From positions 1 through 8,348 of the forward strand of contig CAXRGH010000041.1 of the NCBI GenBank assembly GCA_964230195.1: 8,348 nt of DNA, given 5' to 3'. The DNA comes from CAXRGH01 sp964230195 (lineage in GTDB: Bacteria; Pseudomonadota; Gammaproteobacteria; Enterobacterales; Alteromonadaceae). Positions 1-5,807 of this stretch are shown here, one piece after another. Under the pieces are notes generated by a model. The model saw nothing but the letters and a program-made list of their open reading frames with translations, was not told the origin of the DNA and made no database searches. The stretch's first letter is position 1. Each line of letters starts with the position of its first letter. The position numbers and the translations under genes were made by a program.

Positions 1-1
1 T

Positions 2-787
2 CTAGAAAATAAACGAAATGCTACTCGCTGTGTGCAGTCAGATGACAACACCATCGATGTTACCGATGAATTGGCATCTGTTGTCAGTACTCAAATAACA
101 ACACTAAAGACGCTCGACGGCTTTATTGTCGCGAGCCGCTCACCAAGTTGCGGATTAAATAATGTCACGGTCCGCGAAGGACAAACTCGCCATCATCATG
201 GCACCGGCATATTTACACAATCGCTCATCGCACGATTGCCAAACTTACCGATAGAAGACGAAGGGAGGTTAAACGATCCTCAGTTGCGAGAAAATTTTGT
301 TCAACGGGTATTCGCTCACCAACGTTGGAGACAGTGGATAAAAACGTTTCCAACTCTGCAGCAACTGCACCTTTTTCATCAGCAACACCGGTTACTGCTC
401 ACCAGCCACGCACCCAACGAGACTCGCGAGCTCTCAGACTGGGTACTTCACGTATCATCTTTCGCTTCACAACTTAAAGAAACTAACAACGATTACCTCA
501 ACCAATACTTTGATTGGTTTATGAATATACTCGCTCAACATACTTGTAGAGCACATCAAACCGACTGCCTCAGAAGCGCCTTATCCCTCATAGCAAAACA
601 CATCAATGATAACGCAACACAACATATCACAAATATCATCGCATCATATCAAAGCGGCGTAGTCCCACTCATTGTTCCGATAACACTGCTGCAACATTAC
701 TTTTCAACACACCTAACCATTGATAAAAACGTCAGTCGGTATCTATCACCCTACCCACGCGAGATGCAGCTAATGAATCGAATTTAA
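2..787 (+). CDS. TudS (DUF523)-DUF1722 two-domain protein, RudS-like tRNA 4-thiouridine desulfidase, 5'-truncated by the window edge
   Basis: C-terminal part of a fusion of a DUF523/TudS domain with a DUF1722 (YbgA) domain. The frame is open to base 2, so the GTG at 32 is internal and roughly 60-70 N-terminal residues, including the expected CLLG and CPE cysteine motifs, lie outside the window. Visible from the GTG: a DVTDE segment, then SPSCG (Cys codon 149-151), one of the cysteines expected to hold the [4Fe-4S] cluster. DUF1722 follows, with the hallmark LRENFVQRVFAHQRW at residues 85-99, a VPITLLQHYF helix, and a C-terminal YLSPYPREMQLMN signature. Proteins with this architecture (RudS) are known to remove sulfur from 4-thiouridine in tRNA; assigning that activity here is inference from architecture. 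The gene converges on the next gene with a 14-base gap and no visible terminator. The family is sure, the exact substrate less so. Confidence 0.85.
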   Translation, partial: LENKRNATRCVQSDDNTIDVTDELASVVSTQITTLKTLDGFIVASRSPSCGLNNVTVREGQTRHHHGTGIFTQSLIARLPNLPIEDEGRLNDPQLRENFVQRVFAHQRWRQWIKTFPTLQQLHLFHQQHRLLLTSHAPNETRELSDWVLHVSSFASQLKETNNDYLNQYFDWFMNILAQHTCRAHQTDCLRSALSLIAKHINDNATQHITNIIASYQSGVVPLIVPITLLQHYFSTHLTIDKNVSRYLSPYPREMQLMNRI

Positions 788-801
788 ATACACAACATCC
801 A

Positions 802-1206
802 TTACAACCTGCGTGTAACTGCAGCAATTGCTAATCCAATCAAGCTTCCCTCAAGCACAAACCAAAGCGGATGATGCAGCCAAGCACCTGTGGGAATAAG
901 ATGAGCGGTAATCTGTTCTATCTGAGTGGCGACAAACAGCAACAAAATAAAATTAAGCCCAGCACCGACCCACACTGCTCCTAACCACCATGGAATACTA
1001 AAACGAATAACACGACCAAAATCCACCGATGCCTGCAATGACACCAATGCACCAAGGAGCACATACCAGAACACTATACCCAGTTTGAATGAAAAACTAA
1101 CAGGGGATTCAAACGCACTGAGTAATCCAAACCCTAAAAGACCAACCAATCCGCCAAGGGTTTTACCCACTGCAATCCGCTTAAACAATACAGATTCTTC
1201 AACCAT
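802..1206 (-). CDS. Small four-helix inner-membrane protein of unknown function
   Basis: Protein of 134 residues that I do not recognise. A charged start (MVEESVLFKR) is followed by four hydrophobic stretches at about 12-31, 40-60, 70-94 and 112-131, and it ends in TRRL. The first stretch is Gly/Leu-rich and the third contains a Trp pair (IPWWLGAVWV). No signal peptide, catalytic motif or metal-binding pattern is apparent, so a small integral membrane protein is all that can be said. I chose the ATG at 1206 over two in-frame GTG codons (1212, 1209) because the purine-rich AAGAGGGA just upstream gives good Shine-Dalgarno spacing to it. The frame is open throughout and the protein has typical membrane composition, so it is likely real. 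It stands alone: the next gene on this strand, cgtA, is separated by a terminator and a repeat block. Confidence 0.7.
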   Translation of the reverse strand: MVEESVLFKRIAVGKTLGGLVGLLGFGLLSAFESPVSFSFKLGIVFWYVLLGALVSLQASVDFGRVIRFSIPWWLGAVWVGAGLNFILLLFVATQIEQITAHLIPTGAWLHHPLWFVLEGSLIGLAIAAVTRRL

Positions 1207-1212
1207 CACCAC

Positions 1213-1220
1213 TCCCTCTT
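1213..1220 (-). promoter_or_regulatory. Ribosome binding site deciding the start of the membrane protein gene
   Basis: Read on the - strand this is AAGAGGGA. Its GAGGG core lies 7 bases before ATG 1206, while the in-frame GTG at 1212 abuts it and could not be used efficiently. This favours the 134-residue protein over a 136-residue one. Confidence 0.5.
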
Positions 1221-1260
1221 TCCATCAAGCTAACGACAAACTCTCAAACTAGTACCAAAA

Positions 1261-1392
1261 CAGGACACCCATAAAGTACCAGACTAGAACACCTATAATA
1301 ACTCTCATTTGAAGTTAGCAAAGTCCATGATAAACACCTACTCAGGACACCCACAATAACTGACCGGATACAGCGAAAAATCATGGGTGTCC
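1261..1392. repeat. REP-like block of short direct and inverted repeats with core GGACACCCA
   Basis: The 11-mer CAGGACACCCA occurs at 1261-1271 and again at 1343-1353. The reverse complement of its last nine bases, TGGGTGTCC, is at 1384-1392, giving a perfect 9-bp stem with the second copy around a 30-base loop. Degenerate relatives (CACCTA) sit at 1290-1295 and 1335-1340, and the sequence TAATAACT or AATAACT follows two of the units. The block lies between two genes and has no convincing reading frame. This layout resembles REP/BIME elements moved by RAYT (IS200-like tyrosine) transposases; no transposase gene is in the window. The repeats are seen directly, the mobile-element reading is inference. 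Confidence 0.5.
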
Positions 1393-1435
1393 AAAAAAAG
1401 AAAAGGACGGAAAGCGGAAAGCGAAAAAAGAAAGC

Positions 1436-1463
1436 AAAAAAAAGCACCGATGTTCGGTGCTTT
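1436..1463 (-). terminator. Rho-independent terminator of cgtA
   Basis: A perfect 10-bp stem (AAAGCACCGA at 1441-1450 with TCGGTGCTTT at 1454-1463) has a 3-base loop. Read on the - strand it is followed by a run of T, because 1436-1443 are all A. It lies 26 bases past the cgtA stop codon and is correctly oriented to end that transcript. Confidence 0.9.
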
Positions 1464-1489
1464 CAAAAATTTTGATTAATGATTAAACG

Positions 1490-2668
1490 TTATTTTCGGT
1501 AAATGACTTCCACGTCGTAATCATCATCGTCAAAGTCGTCATCGTCATCGTCATCTAGATCATCGTCAAGATCATCAAATTCCTGATTTAATTGTTCGTT
1601 ATGGTAATCATCCCACTTGAACGAGACTTCTTCATCTTCTGTTACGACTTCTTCCTCTGCAGGCAGAGCGTCGATAAATTCCATCAATTGGTGGCAAATG
1701 TCGTCAGTACCTTGTTTCTGGAAGGCTGATATTTGAAAGGTTTCACCTTCCCAGTCTAAGCGCTTTTTAATGTCTTCACATAATGCGTCAGCTTCTTCTG
1801 GCATCATTAAGTCGACTTTATTGAATACCAGCCAACGTGGCTTATTGGCGAGTTTAGGGCTATATTTTTCAAGCTCTTCAACAATGGCTCGCGCATTTTC
1901 TGCTGGATCACTACCGTCTACCGGCATAACGTCGACAAGATGCAGTAAAACACGGCAGCGCTCCAAATGTTTTAAGAATCGAATACCCAATCCAGCGCCA
2001 TCGGCAGCACCTTCAATCAATCCAGGTATATCTGCCACCACAAAGCTTTTTTGCGAATCTAGACGAACAACCCCAAGGTTAGGTACCAGGGTTGTAAATG
2101 GGTAATCAGCTACCTTAGGCTTCGCTGCCGATACAGAGCGAATAAAGGTTGATTTGCCTGCATTTGGCAGACCTAACATACCAACGTCAGCTAGTAGCAT
2201 TAATTCCAATTTTAGATTTCTGATATCACCCGGCGTTCCATTGGATTTCTGACGTGGAGCACGGTTTGTACTACTTTTGAAGCGTGCATTACCGAGGCCG
2301 TGATACCCGCCCTTAGCAACCATCAGTTTTTGTTCGTGTTGGGTCAAATCACCCAATACCTCACCGGTATCTTGATCCGTTGCACGCGTACCAACTGGTA
2401 CTTTGAGGGTTAAGTCTCCACCAGCACGACCGGTACAATTGGTGCGTTGACCATTTTGTCCACGCTCCGCACGATGGAAACGTTCAAAACGAAAGTCAAT
2501 CAGTGTGTTTAAGTTCTCGTCGGCTTGCAAATACACACTACCACCATCACCGCCGTCACCGCCATCGGGACCGCCTTTGGGGATGTACTTTTCGCGTCTA
2601 AAGCTAACAATACCATTACCACCATCACCCGCCTCAACGCGGATTTCAGCTTCATCTACAAATTTCAT
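1490..2668 (-). CDS. cgtA: GTPase CgtA/ObgE, ribosome-assembly GTPase
   Basis: Obg-family GTPase of 392 residues that binds the 50S subunit, acts in late large-subunit maturation and is linked to the stringent response. The Obg domain fills about 1-158, with its Gly-rich loops (VEAGDGGNG, KGGPDGGDGGDGG). The G domain follows: P-loop GLPNAGKST at 166-174, switch I around TT 192-193, DIPG at 213-216, NKVD at 283-286 and SAF at 314-316. The C-terminus is strongly acidic: EEE/EDEE from 338, then a run dominated by Asp at about 364-383, before ending DVEVIYRK. I chose ATG 2668 (MKFVDE, as in E. coli ObgE) over the upstream in-frame GTG at 2677; a purine-rich GAGTGAG lies just before the ATG. It follows rplU-rpmA in the usual order but is separated from them by a hairpin at 2742-2767. 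All GTPase motifs are intact. Confidence 0.98.
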   Translation of the reverse strand: MKFVDEAEIRVEAGDGGNGIVSFRREKYIPKGGPDGGDGGDGGSVYLQADENLNTLIDFRFERFHRAERGQNGQRTNCTGRAGGDLTLKVPVGTRATDQDTGEVLGDLTQHEQKLMVAKGGYHGLGNARFKSSTNRAPRQKSNGTPGDIRNLKLELMLLADVGMLGLPNAGKSTFIRSVSAAKPKVADYPFTTLVPNLGVVRLDSQKSFVVADIPGLIEGAADGAGLGIRFLKHLERCRVLLHLVDVMPVDGSDPAENARAIVEELEKYSPKLANKPRWLVFNKVDLMMPEEADALCEDIKKRLDWEGETFQISAFQKQGTDDICHQLMEFIDALPAEEEVVTEDEEVSFKWDDYHNEQLNQEFDDLDDDLDDDDDDDFDDDDYDVEVIYRK

Positions 2669-2741
2669 GGAACTCACTCTTACACTGATTAACGACTTGC
2701 TTATTTAGGATAGTTGTTTAGTCCTATTCCTGCATAAAATA

Positions 2742-2767
2742 AAAAACCCCGCAAGTGCGGGGTTTTT
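2742..2767 (-). terminator. Strong, two-way terminator-like hairpin between rpmA and cgtA
   Basis: An 11-bp stem pairs AAAAACCCCGC (2742-2752) with GCGGGGTTTTT (2757-2767) around the 4-base loop AAGT. On the - strand it lies just past the rpmA stop and is followed by TTTTTTATTTTA, so it should end or strongly attenuate the rplU-rpmA transcript before cgtA. The T run on the other strand makes it work in principle both ways, although no + strand gene ends here. Confidence 0.92.
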
Positions 2768-2783
2768 CAATTCTTTCGAACCC

Positions 2784-3038
2784 TTAAGCTACGATACTAA
2801 CGTACTTACGGTTCTTAGGACCTTTCACTTCAAACTGAACTTTACCGTCAGAAAGAGCGAACAAAGTGTGGTCTTTACCGATACCAACGTTGTCACCAGC
2901 GTGGAAACGTGTACCACGTTGACGAACAAGAATATTACCAGCTAAAACGTCTTGGCCACCAAAACGCTTAACGCCTAGGCGTTTACTTTCTGAATCGCGA
3001 CCGTTTTTGGTACTACCACCAGCTTTTTTATGTGCCAT
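2784..3038 (-). CDS. rpmA: 50S ribosomal protein L27
   Basis: 84 residues, the usual length for a gammaproteobacterial L27. The N-terminal MAHKKAGGSTKNGRDS is the classic L27 signature; this flexible basic tail reaches towards the peptidyl-transferase centre and helps tRNA placement. The central AGNILVRQRGTRFHAG and the GIGKDHTLFAL motif are also characteristic. A TAGGAG Shine-Dalgarno (AGGAG at 3048-3052) lies 9 bases before the ATG and just upstream of it is the end of rplU, leaving a 15-base gap, so the two are cotranscribed. There is no N-terminal extension of the kind cleaved in Firmicutes. Nothing is missing or odd. Confidence 0.99.
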   Translation of the reverse strand: MAHKKAGGSTKNGRDSESKRLGVKRFGGQDVLAGNILVRQRGTRFHAGDNVGIGKDHTLFALSDGKVQFEVKGPKNRKYVSIVA

Positions 3039-3053
3039 CTTATTAGACTCCTA

Positions 3054-3365
3054 TTAAGCGCTAATGCCTGTGATTTTCACTTCCGTGAACCACTGACGAT
3101 GTCCTTGTTGCTTGCGTGAATGCTTGCGACGACGGAACTTAACGATTTTAACTTTCTCACCGCGACCGTGTGTTACCACCTCCGCAGTTACTTTGCCACC
3201 TTCAACGTAAGGTGTGCCGATTTTAATGTCGTCGCCATTGCTTACCATCAGTACACCATCAAACTCTACAGATTCACCTGGTGCTACTTCGATCTTCTCA
3301 AGACGAACGGTTTGGCCTTCAGCCACACGATGTTGTTTACCACCACTTTGGAAAACCGCGTACAT
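3054..3365 (-). CDS. rplU: 50S ribosomal protein L21
   Basis: 103 residues, matching the standard length of bacterial L21, which binds 23S rRNA in the large subunit. The start MYAVFQSGGKQHRV is the family signature. The C-terminal basic segment KVKIVKFRRRKHSRKQQGHRQ is the rRNA-contacting region, followed by FTEVKITGI. A GGAG Shine-Dalgarno (3372-3375) lies 6 bases before the ATG. It is the first gene of the rplU-rpmA unit, with a good promoter at 3425-3453 and a leader of about 50 bases. It is divergent from ispB, the arrangement common in gammaproteobacteria. Confidence 0.99.
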   Translation of the reverse strand: MYAVFQSGGKQHRVAEGQTVRLEKIEVAPGESVEFDGVLMVSNGDDIKIGTPYVEGGKVTAEVVTHGRGEKVKIVKFRRRKHSRKQQGHRQWFTEVKITGISA

Positions 3366-3424
3366 AATTTACTCCGCTCATAATTACGCTCAATAAAGCG
3401 CTTTGAATTCTACTCAGGGCGCGG

Positions 3425-3453
3425 ATTGTACGTGAACTAATCCATACCCGCAA
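3425..3453 (-). promoter_or_regulatory. Sigma70-type promoter of rplU-rpmA
   Basis: Read on the - strand: TTGCGG (-35, 3448-3453), a spacer of exactly 17 bases, and TACAAT (-10, 3425-3430). The discriminator that follows is very GC-rich (CCGCGCCC), as in promoters under stringent ppGpp control. Upstream of the -35 (3454-3480) the DNA is almost all A/T, like an UP element. Transcription would begin near 3417-3419. Position and elements are seen; the regulation is inferred. Confidence 0.7.
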
Positions 3454-3465
3454 GTAATATTTGTT

Positions 3466-3506
3466 ATTTTATCAAAAATATCCACTCTATTCTGATTGGA
3501 TAAAAT
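3466..3506. repeat. AT-rich inverted repeat upstream of the rplU promoter
   Basis: ATTTTATC at 3466-3473 is matched by its exact reverse complement GATAAAAT at 3499-3506, with 25 bases between. It lies in the region shared by the divergent rplU and ispB genes, upstream of the rplU -35. It could be an operator or simply a chance pair in AT-rich DNA. Confidence 0.3.
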
Positions 3507-3582
3507 GACAGAAAATAGAAGGCCAGACACGGACGTTATTTCAGTGCGTTCGGAACTCTCAATATTCTATGATAAAGCATTG

Positions 3583-3623
3583 TATAGTCTATCGATTTAA
3601 GGGGCAATATACGGTAGACTATG
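3583..3623 (+). promoter_or_regulatory. Putative leader hairpin upstream of ispB
   Basis: Bases 3583-3594 (TATAGTCTATCG) can pair with 3612-3623 (CGGTAGACTATG) in 12 consecutive pairs, two of them G-U; the core of 8 bp (ATAGTCTA/TAGACTAT) is perfect. The 17-base loop contains AAGGGG. The hairpin ends 29 bases before the ispB ATG. There is no T run after it, so it is not a simple terminator. It may be a translational control structure or a DNA operator. Bases 3583-3588 (TATAGT) could instead be a -10 box, in which case the stem would not be fully transcribed. Confidence 0.4.
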
Positions 3624-3652
3624 GCCTCAAATTTCAATTGTTTTATTGTCTT

Positions 3653-4624
3653 ATGGATATTAACCAAATCAATCAATTAGCTGCGGATGATATGCAAGCT
3701 GTCAACCGTATCATCTCCGAGCAAGTAGAATCCGACGTATCGCTGATCCAACAACTCGGTTTCTATATTGTGAACAGTGGCGGTAAACGCATTCGCCCAC
3801 TGATCGCCGTGCTTGCTGCCCGGGCGGTTGGTATCTCCGGGACGCAGCATCAGACCCTGGCTGCTATCATTGAATTTATCCATACTGCGACATTATTGCA
3901 TGATGATGTTGTGGATGAATCCACGTTGAGACGAGGCCGCGAGACAGCAAATGCTGTATTTGGCAATCAAGCGAGTGTCCTTGTTGGTGATTACCTCTAT
4001 ACCCGTTCATTTCAAATGATGGTCTCGCTAGAGCGTATGGAAGTCATGCAAGTGCTATCAAATGCAACAAACGTGATTGCTGAAGGTGAAGTATTACAGT
4101 TGATGAATTGTAATGATCCAAACGTCACTGAAGCTAGCTATATGGAAGTCATTTATAGTAAAACAGCCCGACTGTTTGAAGCTGCGACTCAATTAGCTGC
4201 GATTTTGAGTGATCAGCCAGCATTCATTGTCGAAGCATTGCAAGATTATGGTAAATACTTGGGAACGGCATTTCAGCTTGTAGATGACATTCTTGATTAC
4301 CAAGCAGATCCAAATGAAATGGGGAAAAACGTTGGTGACGATCTTTCGGAAGGCAAGCCTACGCTACCGTTATTGTATGCTATGTGGCATGGCAACGACG
4401 CTCAACAGTCCATGATCAGAGAAGCCATTGAGAAAGCCAACGGCTTACAACACCTTGGCGATATTCAACAAGCCATGGCCGACACAGGAGCAATTGAGTA
4501 TGCAAAAGCAAAAGCGATTGAGGCATCCGAACGCGCTATCGCTCGTCTAGGGGCTTTGAATGATACGCCTTATAAAAACGCGTTATTAGCACTCGCTAAA
4601 TTATCAGTAGAACGTGTAGCCTAG
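3653..4624 (+). CDS. ispB: Octaprenyl diphosphate synthase
   Basis: Trans-prenyltransferase of 323 residues, the same length as E. coli IspB. It extends farnesyl diphosphate with isopentenyl diphosphate to make the C40 side chain of ubiquinone and menaquinone. Visible motifs: GGKRIRP (43-49), first Asp-rich motif LLHDDVVDES (DDVVD at 84-88), RRGRETAN (93-100), the second Asp-rich motif DDILD (211-215), and KNVGDDLSEGKPTLPLL (225-241). I chose the ATG at 3653 (MDINQINQLAADDMQAVN) because it aligns with the E. coli start. The frame is open upstream to an ATG at 3569, adding 28 residues that do not resemble the family. There is no clear Shine-Dalgarno before 3653, which is odd for an essential gene; a hairpin lies upstream. 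The gene is divergent from rplU and ends before a two-way terminator shared with mdh. Chain length (C40) is inferred from similarity. Confidence 0.97.
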   Translation: MDINQINQLAADDMQAVNRIISEQVESDVSLIQQLGFYIVNSGGKRIRPLIAVLAARAVGISGTQHQTLAAIIEFIHTATLLHDDVVDESTLRRGRETANAVFGNQASVLVGDYLYTRSFQMMVSLERMEVMQVLSNATNVIAEGEVLQLMNCNDPNVTEASYMEVIYSKTARLFEAATQLAAILSDQPAFIVEALQDYGKYLGTAFQLVDDILDYQADPNEMGKNVGDDLSEGKPTLPLLYAMWHGNDAQQSMIREAIEKANGLQHLGDIQQAMADTGAIEYAKAKAIEASERAIARLGALNDTPYKNALLALAKLSVERVA

Positions 4625-4681
4625 TGTATAGCCTCTCAGCGTAAACTCCGTCACCGCAAAATCACCTATTGAATAGACACA

Positions 4682-4707
4682 AAAAAACCGGCATTTGCCG
4701 GTTTTTT
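4682..4707. terminator. Bidirectional terminator shared by ispB and mdh
   Basis: An 11-bp stem pairs AAAAAACCGGC (4682-4692) with GCCGGTTTTTT (4697-4707) around loop ATTT. A-tract and T-tract flank a GC core, so it ends transcription in both directions: 57 bases past the ispB stop on + and 21 bases past the mdh stop on -. Confidence 0.92.
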
Positions 4708-4728
4708 ATTAACTGACCACAGTGTGAA

Positions 4729-5664
4729 TTAGCCGTTTACAAACTCAACACCGATTTTGATGTCGCCACGTAAACCTTCTAACATGCTGTCTTTAGCAGC
4801 AGTTTCAAATGCACTCAACTCACCGTAAGGTAGAATTTCTTCAACACCATTAGGACCTAAACGTACCGGATGTGCAAAGTATTCAGCATCATCACTGTTT
4901 GTCTCAACATACGTGTATTCAACCACGTTCTCGCCTTTCATTGCAGCAACCAATGATAAACAGAAACGCGCTGCAGCTTGTCCCATTGATAAGGTTGCAG
5001 ATCCGCCACCGGCTTTCGCTTCAACCACCTCTGTTCCAGCATTTTGGATACGAGTAGTCAGGCTTGCTACTTCTTCATCTGAGAATGAAACACCTTTTAC
5101 TTGAGAAAGTAATGGAAGAATCGTTGTACCTGAGTGACCGCCAATAACAGGAACATGTACGTCAGATGTTTTCAAACCTTTCGCTTCAGCAACAAAGGTT
5201 TCTGCACGGATAACGTCAAGTGTAGTGACACCAAACAATTTGTTTTTGTCATAAACACCTTTCGCTTTCAACGTTTCTGCTGCAATTGGAACCGTTGTGT
5301 TAACCGGGTTAGTAATGATACCTAAACATGCTGACGGGCAATGCTCTGCAACACCTTCAACCAAAGTTTTGATGATACCAGCGTTGATATTGAATAAATC
5401 AGAACGATCCATACCTGGCTTACGAGGTACACCAGCAGGGATTAATACGATAGAAGCGCCGCTCAAAGCTGCACCCAAGTCGTCTTTACCAAAGCCTTCA
5501 ACTTTTACGTCAGTAGGGATGTGGCTTAGGTCTACAGCAACACCTGGTACTACTGGCGCTACGTCATATAAGGCTAATTCACTGCCTGCAGGTAATTGGG
5601 TTTTCAATAATAATGATAACGCTTGTCCAATACCACCAGCGGCACCTAGTACTGCAACTTTCAT
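4729..5664 (-). CDS. mdh: NAD-dependent malate dehydrogenase
   Basis: 311 residues, the usual length. It interconverts malate and oxaloacetate with NAD in the TCA cycle in the cytoplasm. The Rossmann dinucleotide motif GAAGGIG is at 8-13 and Asp34 (LYDVAP), at the end of the second strand, gives NAD preference. Substrate-binding Arg81 and Arg87 lie in the mobile loop VPRKPGMDRSD, with Asn119 in TNPVN. The catalytic pair is Asp150 (TTLDVIR, with Arg153) and His177 (IGGHSG); all key residues are present. AKAGGGSATLSMGQAAARF and the ending GVEFVNG are typical. AGGAG (5671-5675) sits 6 bases before the ATG, which matches the family start. It is transcribed alone, divergent from argR as in many gammaproteobacteria, and has its own candidate promoter at 5735-5762. 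Confidence 0.99.
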   Translation of the reverse strand: MKVAVLGAAGGIGQALSLLLKTQLPAGSELALYDVAPVVPGVAVDLSHIPTDVKVEGFGKDDLGAALSGASIVLIPAGVPRKPGMDRSDLFNINAGIIKTLVEGVAEHCPSACLGIITNPVNTTVPIAAETLKAKGVYDKNKLFGVTTLDVIRAETFVAEAKGLKTSDVHVPVIGGHSGTTILPLLSQVKGVSFSDEEVASLTTRIQNAGTEVVEAKAGGGSATLSMGQAAARFCLSLVAAMKGENVVEYTYVETNSDDAEYFAHPVRLGPNGVEEILPYGELSAFETAAKDSMLEGLRGDIKIGVEFVNG

Positions 5665-5734
5665 TTTCTTCTCCTAAGATTAAGACTAACGACAGCTAGC
5701 TGAAAACTACCTGCCAGAATGAATTTCAGAGTGT

Positions 5735-5762
5735 AATATAAGGACTGTTTGCACAGTTTCAA
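5735..5762 (-). promoter_or_regulatory. Candidate sigma70 promoter of mdh
   Basis: On the - strand: TTGAAA (-35, 5757-5762), a 16-base spacer and TATATT (-10, 5735-5740), each hexamer one base from consensus. This gives a leader of about 65 bases before the mdh ATG. The spacer contains the palindrome at 5744-5757. Confidence 0.6.
5744..5757. promoter_or_regulatory. Small palindrome ACTGT-N4-ACAGT in the mdh/argR intergenic region
   Basis: A perfect inverted repeat with 5-base arms and a 4-base centre lies within the spacer of the mdh promoter and overlaps the candidate -35 of argR. Its place suits an operator acting on both genes. It does not match the ARG box, CRP or ArcA consensus as I know them, so the binding protein is unknown. 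Confidence 0.3.
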
Positions 5763-5777
5763 TAGTTTAGGCAAAAT
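5749..5777 (+). promoter_or_regulatory. Weak candidate promoter of argR
   Basis: TTGCAC (5749-5754), a 17-base spacer and CAAAAT (5772-5777) lie 30 bases before the argR ATG. Only 3/6 and 4/6 bases match consensus, as expected for a weak regulator promoter. An ARG-box-like half site (TGAATTTCA, 5720-5728) lies upstream but lacks the full 18-base palindrome. Confidence 0.3.
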
Positions 5778-5807
5778 ATATCCATCTAACTTATGTAAGG
5801 TTGACCC

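Noticed and set aside
1..6. XbaI site (TCTAGA) at the exact left end, suggesting a cloning junction
   Set aside because: One six-base site is weak evidence and the reading frame runs through it without a break; the same site also occurs inside cgtA near 1554.
926..1252. 108-codon open frame on the + strand opposite the membrane protein gene
   Set aside because: Low-complexity Asn/Thr/Pro-rich shadow of the - strand gene, which has the better start, ribosome site and membrane-protein composition.
1244..1447. 67-codon open frame on the - strand, Phe-, Leu- and Ser-rich
   Set aside because: It is a translation of the polypurine tract and the repeat block, its composition comes from A/T-rich repeats, it runs through the cgtA terminator, and it has no good ribosome binding site.
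1508..1577. Trinucleotide-rich stretch as a possible CRISPR or tandem repeat array
   Set aside because: It is in frame with the cgtA coding sequence and simply encodes its Asp-rich tail; there are no spacers.
3395..3404. Palindrome AAAGCGCTTT in the rplU leader as a possible L21 autoregulatory structure
   Set aside because: A 10-base self-complementary sequence leaves no loop for a stable RNA hairpin and nothing else in the leader resembles a known ribosomal-protein leader.
3569..3652. 28-residue N-terminal extension of IspB
   Set aside because: The extension does not resemble IspB, the ATG at 3653 aligns with the E. coli start, and the total length from there is the standard 323.
5297..5677. 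126-codon open frame on the + strand inside mdh
   Set aside because: Antisense shadow of an unmistakable malate dehydrogenase with all catalytic residues; no family resemblance.
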